A stretch of 16,124 nucleotides of DNA from CAYZUC01 sp964481705 (GTDB lineage Bacteria; Bacillota; Clostridia; Lachnospirales; Lachnospiraceae). The first letter of the stretch is position 1; every line of letters starts with the position of its first letter. The notes beneath the pieces are model-generated. The model was given only the letters and a program-made list of their open reading frames with translations. It had not been told where the DNA came from and searched no databases. This document shows, in pieces, positions 8,727 to 15,940 of this stretch. A program made the position numbers and the translations under genes. Location of the stretch: contig CAYZUC010000065.1 in NCBI GenBank assembly GCA_964481705.1, positions 1-16,124 of the forward strand, read 5' to 3'.

Positions 8727-9260
8727 ATTGTAGCCGCTTCTCCTTTAGCTTTCGCACAAACCGTGTATACTTTCCATCTTTATGTTTTTAAACTTAATCA
8801 TTTTGAAGATGAACTCAGGTATAGAGACCTCTTTGTCCGATTCAATATCTATTTCATAATCAATTTAGCCAAGATAATAACTTACATCGAGTGAAATCGT
8901 GTTATCATCAATCTTATAGTTCTTTTTTACGGTTATCAGGTTCCCAATGTAATAAAATTTATTATCATCAATAATAATTTTCATGGGAAGACTTTGTATA
9001 TCTTCATTACTTTCATCGCAGATTTTTACTCCGTTAGTAGAATATCACTTGTTTAATTTTCTCTCTAGTGATAATCCACCTGATTTTTGTCTTACTATAA
9101 GCGCATCGACTTTATCATATAGATTTTAGCTATTGTCATCAAAATAGTAATTTAGTTGAACAACTTCATTGCAATCAACGATTTCGTTAAGCTTTGTCAT
9201 AAGCATATTGTATTCATCTAATGTGAGTAACTGCTTTCGTTCATATTCAATCGTATTCAT
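8716..9260 (-). pseudogene. Degenerate CYTH-domain (triphosphate tunnel metalloenzyme family) gene
   Basis: Reading from an ATG at 9260 gives recognisable CYTH sequence: IEYERKQLLTLDEY at the N-terminus, NYYFDD, SGGLSLERKL, then GNLITV, ISLDVSYYLG and IDYEIDIE, and after a frame change KDGKYTRFVRKLKE. Three in-frame stops interrupt it: TAA at 9128-9126 (codon 45), TGA at 9047-9045 (codon 72) and TAA at 8867-8865 (codon 132, in YLG*IDYE). A frameshift between about 8865 and 8795 is needed to reach the C-terminal block, which ends with TGA at 8718-8716. Each stop is one C-to-T change from a sense codon (CAA or CGA). The start overlaps the ligase stop as ATGA, so it was once coupled to it. Intact CYTH proteins bind and hydrolyse or form triphosphates or polyphosphate. 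Its role in the pathway is unknown, and the protein is not made full-length. Confidence 0.82.
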
Positions 9261-10696
9261 ATTTGCCGCTCCTTACGTCGTACAATTTTACCCGAGGCAT
9301 TTCTCGGTATCGATTCAACAATGTTTATCTTCGAAGGCATTAAATAAGGAGGTAAAACTTCTTGGAATTTTGACATTAAGGCTTTTATATCACTTTCTAC
9401 ATACTTATTACACATAACTATATCAACCGTGATTTTTTCTTCTCCTAAAACGTTTTTCTCTCCATATACCAAACACTCTGATATTTCCTGTAACGAGTTT
9501 ATAGCATTCTCTATCTCTTTGGGATATATGTTCATTCCAGCTTTAATAATCATATCGTCTGCACGAGAGAGAATATACAGATACCCTTTCTCATCTTTAT
9601 ATCCTATGTCATGTGTATTGAGCCAACTTCCTTCAATAGCCTTCATAGTTAGTTCATGGTTCTGATAATATCCCTTCATCATACTCGGGGATGAGACCAT
9701 AACTATTCCATGATTGTTTATTAGTAGATCTTCACCTGTTTCCTTATCTACAATTTTTATTTTTACACCTTTCATTGGAATTCCAACAGATTCGGGATAA
9801 CGGTCAAACTCATAGGGTGGAAGGTATGAAACGCGCGGTGCTGCCTCGGTTAAACCGTATACATTATAGATTTCAGCATCGGGAAATGTGTTTCTAATGT
9901 TATTTGCGGTATCACTGTTGAGGCATTCGCCACTTATGGCAATTTTTTTAATTTTTAACTTCTTGTGGCTTCGTTTTACGAGCTGTGAAATATGATTCAG
10001 TAATGTCGGTGTCCCGCAAAAAGTTGTAACTTTGTGTTCATAAGCATGAACAATCATATTCATAGGGTTATATATTGCGTCAAAGAATACGATGCTTACA
10101 CCTTTGAATAATGATACGAGAAACTCGCCAGTCAACACAGCACAATGATATAATGGGCGTGCGATAAGTATTGTGTCAGAATTATTAATACTGAAATATT
10201 GAGCTATTGCTTCTATATTTTTTTTCAGTCCATCTTCAGTTATCATAGCTCCTTTAGGTTTCCCAGTAGTGCCGGACGTACACATAATGAGCGCTACATC
10301 GCATAGTATTGGCTCTATTCGTATGTTTGTTAATTCTCCGTAAAACGAATTAGAATTCAAGTTATATGTAAGCTTATATTTATAATTATAATCATCGGTA
10401 ATGACTGCATCGGGGTCTGTCAAGGCAATAATCTGTTCACAATGCTTTGTTCCGTAATTTTTAGACAAAGGAATTGCAACCATGCCTGCGCTCCAACAGG
10501 ATAGCAGTCCAATCGCCGACTCTAATCCAGAATCGCATAAAACAGCGCACTTTGATTTTGGCTTCAAAACCGATTTCAATGTCTTTCCATGCAACTCTAC
10601 CAAGTCGAGAAGCTGCTCATAAAAAAATGTATTGCTATCATCTTTAATTATTGAATATGGATGTTTTATTAGGCATTCTCTGATAAAATCCCACAT
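9257..10696 (-). CDS. AMP-forming acyl/aminoacyl ligase (stand-alone adenylation enzyme)
   Basis: A 479-aa member of the ANL adenylating superfamily. The phosphate-binding loop MCTSGTTGKPKG is at about 138-149; the A5-type VYGLTEA, the A7 motif NTHDIGY, the hinge/A8 region SRADDMIIKAGMNIYPKEIE and the A10 motif SGK with catalytic Lys470 follow in order. All key residues are intact. The length fits a free-standing ligase without fused carrier or reductase domain. It would activate a carboxylic or amino acid with ATP and load it on a carrier-protein thiol or CoA. Its gene begins 7 bp after ACP-A, making ACP-A the likely acceptor. The start at 10696 follows AGGTG. The stop overlaps the broken CYTH gene as ATGA. 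The substrate cannot be read confidently: I see no clear alpha-amino-binding Asp signature, so an aryl, fatty or other acid is as possible as an amino acid. Confidence 0.9.
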   Translation of the reverse strand: MWDFIRECLIKHPYSIIKDDSNTFFYEQLLDLVELHGKTLKSVLKPKSKCAVLCDSGLESAIGLLSCWSAGMVAIPLSKNYGTKHCEQIIALTDPDAVITDDYNYKYKLTYNLNSNSFYGELTNIRIEPILCDVALIMCTSGTTGKPKGAMITEDGLKKNIEAIAQYFSINNSDTILIARPLYHCAVLTGEFLVSLFKGVSIVFFDAIYNPMNMIVHAYEHKVTTFCGTPTLLNHISQLVKRSHKKLKIKKIAISGECLNSDTANNIRNTFPDAEIYNVYGLTEAAPRVSYLPPYEFDRYPESVGIPMKGVKIKIVDKETGEDLLINNHGIVMVSSPSMMKGYYQNHELTMKAIEGSWLNTHDIGYKDEKGYLYILSRADDMIIKAGMNIYPKEIENAINSLQEISECLVYGEKNVLGEEKITVDIVMCNKYVESDIKALMSKFQEVLPPYLMPSKINIVESIPRNASGKIVRRKERQI

Positions 10697-10703
10697 AAGG
10701 CAC

Positions 10704-10949
10704 CTACTTTTCTGTTGATAGATATCTTTCTGTCAATTTGATAACATCCGATACCTTCTTTAACGAACTGGGATCAAGTTCCGAATCATCAAAGGTTATT
10801 TCAAATATATTCTCTAAGGCAATTATTAGTTCCACCATATTAAGCGAGTCAATCCCAATCGTTGAAAATTCATCGTCAAACCTAATCTCATCGTTTGAAA
10901 TGTACGATAACGAAGAAATAACACCAATTATCTCATTTTCATAGCTCAT
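10704..10949 (-). CDS. Discrete acyl/peptidyl carrier protein (ACP-A)
   Basis: An 81-aa acidic carrier protein with the classical phosphopantetheine site GIDSLNMVELI, Ser35. The pattern of helices and the acidic segment FDDSELDPSSL are typical. GAGGGG lies about 7 nt before the ATG at 10949. Its stop is 7 bp before the start of the adenylating ligase, so the two form a natural loading pair. It follows the nucleotidyltransferase-like gene after a 113-bp gap that holds an unused strong ribosome binding site. It shares little sequence with ACP-B outside the Ser motif, so the two carriers are probably not a recent duplication. Confidence 0.92.
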   Translation of the reverse strand: MSYENEIIGVISSLSYISNDEIRFDDEFSTIGIDSLNMVELIIALENIFEITFDDSELDPSSLKKVSDVIKLTERYLSTEK

Positions 10950-11062
10950 ATTAACACCCCTCTTTCTCCTTAATTATTTATTATTACGATTATTCAGTTA
11001 TCTTCTCATGTATCATTGTTAATATGTCTTTTATCTCCCTCCTATTAAATCTTTGATGAAGT

Positions 11063-12121
11063 CTAATGAATCTCCCTTAAGTGAGCAACTCGATTGGGGC
11101 AAAAAAACCAATCTGTAAAGTTCATATCATGCTGGAAAAGCTTTTTCTCTCGTGGATAAATTACTTGCTTCATAAAAACTAAATTGGCCGGCTTGATTGA
11201 TACTTTCATATTTTCAAATCCTTCAATGTCATTTAATTCCGGATAAATAATTGAAGAATTCTCGAAAGTATAATAGCATTCTTTTTCAAGTTTATACCTT
11301 TTTATTTGTTTTACCAAGTTGGAAAAATATTCATTAGATCCATATTTACGGACAAATACATTTATATCACAGAATTTGTATAACATTAAATCCTTACGCC
11401 TTATTACCCAATCGTATGTAGTGGCTTCTTTATATAAGTGGCACGAAAGATGAATAATAAAGTCTATTGGATTTAAAACCTTGAATTTCACATCTTCAAA
11501 TGTAGCATATTCAGAGTTAGCTAAAATTTCTGTAATTAAATTTTTCTCTGATGGCATTTTGTAGTCCATAGAGAAATTTATATCTATTACAAGAGGCACA
11601 TTTTCAACAATTTTCACAAATGGAAATGTTTGTCCAAAATTCATCTTTGCATCAATAATTTCTTTTCTAGTTGCTGAACGAATTTCATTTGAATTTAGCA
11701 AATGTCCTTGAATAAATCCATTATTAAATAGGAGTTTTTGTAAAGCTGAAACATTCTCAGAGCTTATAAGAATGTCAATATCATTAGATACACGTTGTCC
11801 TTCGCTGTATATATTAGTTGAAAGAAATGATCCTTTTAATAGAGAATAATTCTTATCAAAATCAACTAATATGTTTGCTACGCATTTAAGATGTTGTTTA
11901 TATATAATGCCTTTATATAAATAATTATTTTTTAATATAGCTATTGCTTTTCGTAATTCACTATGTAATGATTGTAATTCGATTTTATCATACGCAACTC
12001 CAACCATTTTATTAAGAACAATTTGTCCAAAAAGTTCTTCTATATTAGTAGACTTTTCTATCTCAATTTTTCCTGCGTAATATGGATCGCTTAGCTCAAA
12101 TAGCAAATTCTTATCGCTCAT
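11063..12121 (-). CDS. Nucleotidyltransferase-fold protein (NTP_transf_5-like)
   Basis: A 352-aa protein with the polymerase-beta-type nucleotidyltransferase pattern KGSFLS...GQRVSNDIDILIS: a Gly/Ser loop at about 97-101 and the metal-binding pair Asp114/Asp116. This combination, with an upstream helical segment and a long C-terminal region containing conserved His (IHLSCHLYKE), fits the uncharacterised nucleotidyltransferase family NTP_transf_5, often seen beside peptide, antibiotic or surface-polymer gene clusters. Its reaction is not established. It could add a nucleotide to, or modify, the pathway product or a carrier, or act in self-protection. AGAGG precedes the ATG at 12121. It is the first intact gene of the minus-strand operon. 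The predicted protein is cytosolic, with no membrane segment. Confidence 0.7.
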   Translation of the reverse strand: MSDKNLLFELSDPYYAGKIEIEKSTNIEELFGQIVLNKMVGVAYDKIELQSLHSELRKAIAILKNNYLYKGIIYKQHLKCVANILVDFDKNYSLLKGSFLSTNIYSEGQRVSNDIDILISSENVSALQKLLFNNGFIQGHLLNSNEIRSATRKEIIDAKMNFGQTFPFVKIVENVPLVIDINFSMDYKMPSEKNLITEILANSEYATFEDVKFKVLNPIDFIIHLSCHLYKEATTYDWVIRRKDLMLYKFCDINVFVRKYGSNEYFSNLVKQIKRYKLEKECYYTFENSSIIYPELNDIEGFENMKVSIKPANLVFMKQVIYPREKKLFQHDMNFTDWFFCPNRVAHLREIH

Positions 12122-12186
12122 TATATTTACCTCTTTCTTTTAACATCGAAATGTATTTGGAATGTTTGAATATAAACCTAATTATT

Positions 12187-12510
12187 TTAAATTATTATTT
12201 GTTCTTGGGGAAAATATGTTATTTGACTGCTATATCCCGGATAGTTTCCTTCATGATATATAAATAAATGATCTCTATAGCTAGATATATTTAAACCTAA
12301 TCCATAAAGCTCATAATCTATTTCTGGGTAAATTATTTTATTATTTGAAAATCCTATAGGTTTAATAATTCTTTTTATGTTTTTACTATTACAATATTTA
12401 TTATTGTTCATTTCATTAAACAGCTTTAATAAATCATTATTTGTTGTAATTATTCCCATTGCTGAGTTATAGTTAATCGTATCTAATAAAAAACTCTCTT
12501 CTAAATTATC
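12187..12510 (-). pseudogene. Fragment of a beta-lactamase-family serine hydrolase
   Basis: An open frame of about 110 codons, with an ATG at 12459 inside it, reads as the C-terminal part of the class C beta-lactamase/serine hydrolase family: SAMGIITTNNDLLKLFNEM, then YGLGLNI, then HEGNYPGYSSQITYFP. The third block corresponds to the family's His-x-Gly active-site region near the C-terminus. The N-terminal two-thirds, including the SxxK and YxN motifs, is absent: an in-frame TAG lies just upstream, with no related sequence before it. The fragment stops early, at TAA 12187 right after EQIIII, where intact relatives continue. It is therefore truncated at both ends and almost certainly non-functional. 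It marks an old insertion or deletion boundary between the agr locus and the biosynthetic operon. Confidence 0.7.
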
Positions 12511-12548
12511 ATTCTAACACCAATATAGGTTTTTTTGACTTGAAATAT

Positions 12549-12577
12549 AGTTTAATATTTTACCCTTTACATGACAA
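12549..12577 (-). promoter_or_regulatory. Weak candidate promoter upstream of the operon and hydrolase remnant
   Basis: On the minus strand TTGTCA (12577-12572) is followed after 17 bp by TAAACT (12554-12549). The -10 matches only four of six consensus bases. It could drive transcription through the hydrolase remnant into the biosynthetic operon. A closer promoter in 12122-12186 is not apparent. Confidence 0.22.
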
Positions 12578-12872
12578 ATCTACTTTAGATACACAACAAA
12601 CAATATATATAATCCCATAATTATATTGCAAAAATAGTGTATCACTAATTGAAAGTCTTAGCATTATTGAAGACACACCTCTGTTGTACCAATAGTAATA
12701 GAATCACTTATTATCTGCTTTTGATATATTGATAGCATATACGTGTACTTTTACCCTTTGATTCAGAGAAAATAGTCCAACTATTAATAAATAATACCTT
12801 GTCTAAAAAGTGATATAAATCTAATTATGATATCTTAACTATATAATAAGCTTAGATATTTACTAAATCAAA

Positions 12873-12948
12873 TTTTTGACATGAAAACCTTTGTTCCATG
12901 CCATGAAGGAAAATTCATGTACTAAAAACAAGGTTTTCATGTCAAAAA
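12873..12948. repeat. 76-bp interrupted palindrome with perfect 19-bp arms
   Basis: The left arm (12873-12891) TTTTTGACATGAAAACCTT is perfectly matched by its reverse complement at 12930-12948. Inside the 38-nt loop a smaller palindrome occurs (CATGAA at 12902-12907 with TTCATG at 12914-12919). Each arm carries TTGACA reading inward. The outer end of each arm gives A-runs, not U-runs, on the 3' side of the transcript on both strands, so it is not a normal intrinsic terminator. It lies 66 bp upstream of agrB. It could be a regulator-binding or RNA-folding element, or a small non-autonomous mobile element; no clear target duplication flanks it. Confidence 0.75.
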
Positions 12949-13014
12949 ATATACATACATATTTTTATGTGTTAATATGAAAAAAGCTTATAGATTTGAT
13001 GGAGTTATCCTAAT

Positions 13015-13599
13015 ATGGGGAGTTATATTGAAGGTTTAATAATTAATTACATACGTAAATCGATTAAAATAACTGATGATGAAGAAAGTATTATAAGGTA
13101 TGGAATGCAAATTATTTACTATAATTCATCTAAATTTTTGATTATTCTTTTTGTTGGAGTGTTGTTAGACGTTATTTCAGAAGTATGCACCGTTTTTATT
13201 CTTATGGCTATCTTGAGAAGTTTTTCATTTGGATTTCATGCAAATGATTCATTGTCTTGCCTTGTTCTAACATTTTCAAATATCTTTGGAGTAGTATACT
13301 TATCTTTATTTAACCTAAGTTTTTTACTAAAAATAATTCTTAGTATGGGATCCTTTATTCTATTCGCCTTATATGCTCCTGCTGATACTGCGGAAAGACC
13401 CCTAGTGGATTGCCAAAAAAGAAAAAAACTTAAAATTACAGTTATATTCATATTGATTATATATATTATGTTGGCTCAATTTGTTGATATGCGGCTTTCT
13501 AATATGATCATATTGTCCTTGTTTTTTATGGCATTTAATACATGCCCTATTTTATACATATTATTTAAAAAGGAGTATAATAACTATGAAAATTGCTAA
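13015..13599 (+). CDS. agrB: AgrB, membrane endopeptidase that processes the autoinducer precursor
   Basis: A 194-aa polytopic membrane protein of the AgrB family. It cuts the C-terminal part off AgrD, forms the (thio)lactone, and helps deliver the signal outward. The catalytic pair is His75 in FGFHANDS and Cys82, with the same 7-residue spacing as His77/Cys84 of Staphylococcus aureus AgrB. The conserved YAPADTAERP block after a membrane segment and the basic QKRKKLK stretch are also present. Several hydrophobic segments (about 38-65, 80-130, 138-190) fit the known topology. GGAG lies 10 nt before the ATG at 13015. The agrD start lies inside the last codons of agrB (14-bp overlap), so they form one transcriptional unit. 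Length is normal. The usual GGxHA is FGFHA here, a minor variation. Confidence 0.92.
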   Translation: MGSYIEGLIINYIRKSIKITDDEESIIRYGMQIIYYNSSKFLIILFVGVLLDVISEVCTVFILMAILRSFSFGFHANDSLSCLVLTFSNIFGVVYLSLFNLSFLLKIILSMGSFILFALYAPADTAERPLVDCQKRKKLKITVIFILIIYIMLAQFVDMRLSNMIILSLFFMAFNTCPILYILFKKEYNNYENC

Positions 13600-13744
13600 A
13601 AAATCAAGTTTATTGCCTAATCTTTTAGTATCTACACTTACGTCCATTGCTAAGGCTTCTACTATTATGAGTCCAAACCATTTATGGCAGGAACCTAAAA
13701 TTCCTAAATGCATGCTAGACAAAGAAAAAGCAAAAGCAAAATAA
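13586..13744 (+). CDS. agrD: AgrD-type autoinducer precursor peptide without the canonical Cys
   Basis: A 52-aa precursor: basic start (MKIAKKS), a hydrophobic amphipathic segment (LLPNLLVSTLTSIAKAS, about 9-25), a signal core, an acidic/proline recognition block, and a Lys-rich end (KEKAKAK). AGGAG precedes the ATG at 13586, which lies within the end of agrB. The block QEPKIPKCML matches the AgrD recognition segment (compare EVEVPKEL in S. aureus), placing the signal in roughly IMSPNHLW (27-34). The position normally holding the thiolactone Cys is Pro30; the only Cys is Cys42, inside the recognition block. Ser29 is the nearest nucleophile and would give a lactone with a larger ring than usual. 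The Ser-Pro-Asn start resembles the enterococcal pheromone GBAP. AgrD identity is strong from position and layout; the mature structure is inferred. Confidence 0.85.
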   Translation: MKIAKKSSLLPNLLVSTLTSIAKASTIMSPNHLWQEPKIPKCMLDKEKAKAK

Positions 13745-13758
13745 TTAAACATTACGCT

Positions 13759-13794
13759 AAAAGGAGGACAGTAAAATTAATCGTCCTCCTTTTT
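13759..13794. terminator. Bidirectional intrinsic terminator between agrD and the kinase gene
   Basis: AAAAGGAGGAC (13759-13769) pairs with GTCCTCCTTTT (13783-13793) around a 13-nt loop. A run of five T follows the stem on plus, and a T-run also follows it on minus. It ends agrBD 15 bp after the agrD stop and also ends the convergent kinase gene. Its right arm encodes the last kinase codons (KKEDD-stop). Confidence 0.85.
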
Positions 13795-15084
13795 ACAGGT
13801 TATAGCTACTTCTTGTATAAACAAATCCTCTCTTATATCTGTGTTTATTTGTATATTTGGATTTTTATCCTCTATTTCTTGCAATATAGAAAGCCCGTTT
13901 CCTCTTCCTTTTCCTTTTGTAGTGATTCCTTCTTTATATAAATCTACATTTATATTAATATCATTATAAGTATTACCAATTATTATGTTGGTTTGATTAT
14001 CATATTTATCGATCAATATGCAAATGTGCTTTTTTTGTGAGGCATATGCTGCTTCTATGGCATTATCCATAATTATATTAATTATATTGCTTAATTCCAT
14101 AGTAGATGCATTTATATTATTTATTTCTTGTAATACTATAGATTCAACTGTTATGCCGTTTTCTGTAGCTCTGTTAGTTTTATAAATTAATAACTGCTTT
14201 AGCATGATATCTTTTATCATTTCATAATCGGTATTTATATTCAAAGTTGCGGAGTCATCAACTTTAGTTATATCAATAATAAATAATTTTGCTTTTTCAT
14301 ATTTTTTATTTTCAATTAATATATTTAAGGTAACCAATTGATTTTTATATTCATGCTGTTCTTTTTTTAAAAGATTTTGTGCTTTCTCAAGTTCTGATGC
14401 ATAATAGAAAATTTCTTCCAGATCACTCTTTGTCTTTTCCGTCATTTTAATTTGCTTTATATACATATCATTAATTATTATGAACATAATCAACGATATA
14501 ACCGAAGCTAAATGTTGTGGACTCAAGTAGGGCTGAGTAGCAACCATATATCCTAACAAGCACATAAACGATAAAATTAATGTTATATATTTAGTTACTG
14601 TTTTTGAATCTTTGCTTAATAAAAATTCTTCTGTTTCACTGAATAACTTACGTGGCTTTAATATGTAACATACTGCAACAGATATTGCTAGAAATGTAAA
14701 ATACATTGTGTATTGTAAATATATATGCTGCAAAATGTAGTTAATATCTATTTTAAAAATTTTAAGATACATAAGTGCATTAATTGTATCACTTAAAAAT
14801 CCTAACGAATATGAATATATACCTACTACAAATGCTACTTTTGTATTTTTTTTATATATTAATTTTATCATAATTGAATAAACAAAAACTATAACAGCCA
14901 GACGAAACGGCATAATAATATAATCTGAATAATACAAAATCGGCAATGAAAGTAAAATTATCATAAATCTCTTGAATGTAATATATTCTTTTCTATCAAT
15001 ATCTAGCAATTTAGATGGAAATAAAATTGTTTCTATATAAGCTGAATTAAAACTCCCGATAATAATCTTAATTAGCTCACCCAT
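13777..15084 (-). CDS. AgrC-like sensor histidine kinase
   Basis: A 435-aa membrane kinase of the AgrC/GHKL (HPK10) type. The N-terminal half (about 1-215) holds six or seven hydrophobic segments, forming the peptide receptor. A coiled linker (about 215-240) follows, then the phospho-acceptor His244 in EQHEYKNQL, the N-box NIIMDNAIEAA with Asn341, and the G-box GKGRGNGLSIL at 391-401. It should sense the peptide made by agrBD and phosphorylate the response regulator encoded directly upstream. The start at 15084 overlaps the regulator gene's stop by 8 bp. It converges with agrD and shares a terminator hairpin that encodes its last residues. In the usual agr order (BDCA) all genes point the same way; here CA face BD and the order on the minus strand is A then C. 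I leave the symbol blank because orthology is by context. Confidence 0.9.
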   Translation of the reverse strand: MGELIKIIIGSFNSAYIETILFPSKLLDIDRKEYITFKRFMIILLSLPILYYSDYIIMPFRLAVIVFVYSIMIKLIYKKNTKVAFVVGIYSYSLGFLSDTINALMYLKIFKIDINYILQHIYLQYTMYFTFLAISVAVCYILKPRKLFSETEEFLLSKDSKTVTKYITLILSFMCLLGYMVATQPYLSPQHLASVISLIMFIIINDMYIKQIKMTEKTKSDLEEIFYYASELEKAQNLLKKEQHEYKNQLVTLNILIENKKYEKAKLFIIDITKVDDSATLNINTDYEMIKDIMLKQLLIYKTNRATENGITVESIVLQEINNINASTMELSNIINIIMDNAIEAAYASQKKHICILIDKYDNQTNIIIGNTYNDININVDLYKEGITTKGKGRGNGLSILQEIEDKNPNIQINTDIREDLFIQEVAITCKKEDD

Positions 15085-15847
15085 TTTTTACATCCAAACC
15101 TTTGCTAATAATCAAATTACTTAACTTGACAATATTATCTGCTGTGGCAGCTAAATCATCTCCCGATTCCAGCCCAATAACATTATTTTTAGTATCAACA
15201 TACTTAATATAGTCTTTATTAACTATAACACCTCTATTCAACCAACAAAACCTGTCATCCAGTCTATCCATTAATGACCCAATATTATACAACACTTTAT
15301 ATTCATCCTTAATATAATTTGGCTTTGTCTTAATAAGTATATATTTGTATCCCTTAGTTTTTTCAATATACATAATATCTTTAAATCTTATCCTGTAGTC
15401 AACTTTGGATTCGCATATAGCTATTTCCCCTGTATCATTGCTCTGGGAATCATTTTTCATGATTAAAGAATTATATGCAACATTTATAGCATTAATTAAG
15501 TTATCACTATAATGAGATTTAATTACATATGCTATAGGATTAACTATACTGTTTATTAAATATTTTATGAATTTTTCATAACTTGTAAAAAATATAACTT
15601 CATCGTTGTAATTTCGTAATTGTCTGATTTTTCTGGCAATATATATGCCATTTATATCTTTGTTTTTTAAATCTATGTCCAAAATATAAATTGTTGGAAT
15701 TTTATTTGTGGCAATATATTTTGCAAATTCCTCTGTATAATTTTCAAATGAAAATGAATTGAATTCAAATTTTATATTTTCCTTTAATAGCTTTTTAATA
15801 TTAGAAATAAAGCTCCTATTGTCATCGCAAATTACAATATTTATCAT
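15077..15847 (-). CDS. AgrA-like LytTR-family response regulator
   Basis: A 256-aa two-domain regulator. The receiver domain (1-125) has the acidic pair Asp8/Asp9, the phospho-acceptor Asp57 in YILDIDL, Thr88 and Lys110. The LytTR DNA-binding domain (about 150-250) includes the recognisable IMYIEKTKGYKYI and FCWLNRGVIVNKDYIKYV segments. Family members bind short direct repeats upstream of target promoters, usually as dimers. GGGGGA sits 5 nt before the ATG at 15847, and a well-spaced promoter lies 35 bp further upstream. It is co-transcribed with the AgrC-like kinase (8-bp overlap), its presumed partner. The adjacent 15-bp tandem repeats are candidate binding sites. Confidence 0.92.
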   Translation of the reverse strand: MINIVICDDNRSFISNIKKLLKENIKFEFNSFSFENYTEEFAKYIATNKIPTIYILDIDLKNKDINGIYIARKIRQLRNYNDEVIFFTSYEKFIKYLINSIVNPIAYVIKSHYSDNLINAINVAYNSLIMKNDSQSNDTGEIAICESKVDYRIRFKDIMYIEKTKGYKYILIKTKPNYIKDEYKVLYNIGSLMDRLDDRFCWLNRGVIVNKDYIKYVDTKNNVIGLESGDDLAATADNIVKLSNLIISKGLDVKNG

Positions 15848-15881
15848 GTCATTCCCCCGAACATTTTAATTCCACAATAAA

Positions 15882-15910
15882 ATAATATCATATTTTACAA
15901 TTTTTCGCAA
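15882..15910 (-). promoter_or_regulatory. Sigma-A-type promoter for the regulator/kinase pair
   Basis: On the minus strand TTGCGA (15910-15905) and TATTAT (15887-15882) are separated by exactly 17 bp. They lie 35 bp upstream of the regulator's start codon and about 30 bp from the 15-bp repeat array. Both hexamers are good consensus matches. Confidence 0.6.
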
Positions 15911-15940
15911 TCAGTTTCATTAGTTGAATTAGATTAGAAA

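Larger units (their letters stand above)
12511..13014. other. Long intergenic region upstream of agrB
   Basis: About 500 bp with no supportable gene on either strand. It holds the weak minus-strand promoter candidate and the 76-bp interrupted palindrome at 12873-12948. The string TTTTACCCTTT occurs at about 12558-12568 and 12748-12758. I could not identify a convincing agrB promoter; it should lie between the palindrome and 13000. Confidence 0.5.

Noticed and set aside
12873..12948. Interrupted palindrome as an intrinsic terminator
   Set aside because: On both strands the 3' arm is followed by A residues, not U residues.
13561..13752. Minus-strand frame opposite agrD
   Set aside because: It lies across the agrB end and agrD. 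The plus-strand agrD has a ribosome binding site and the AgrD layout, while the antisense frame shows nothing.
13708..13941. Plus-strand frame overlapping the kinase 3' end
   Set aside because: It runs through the terminator and antisense to the kinase G-box region, with no ribosome binding site.
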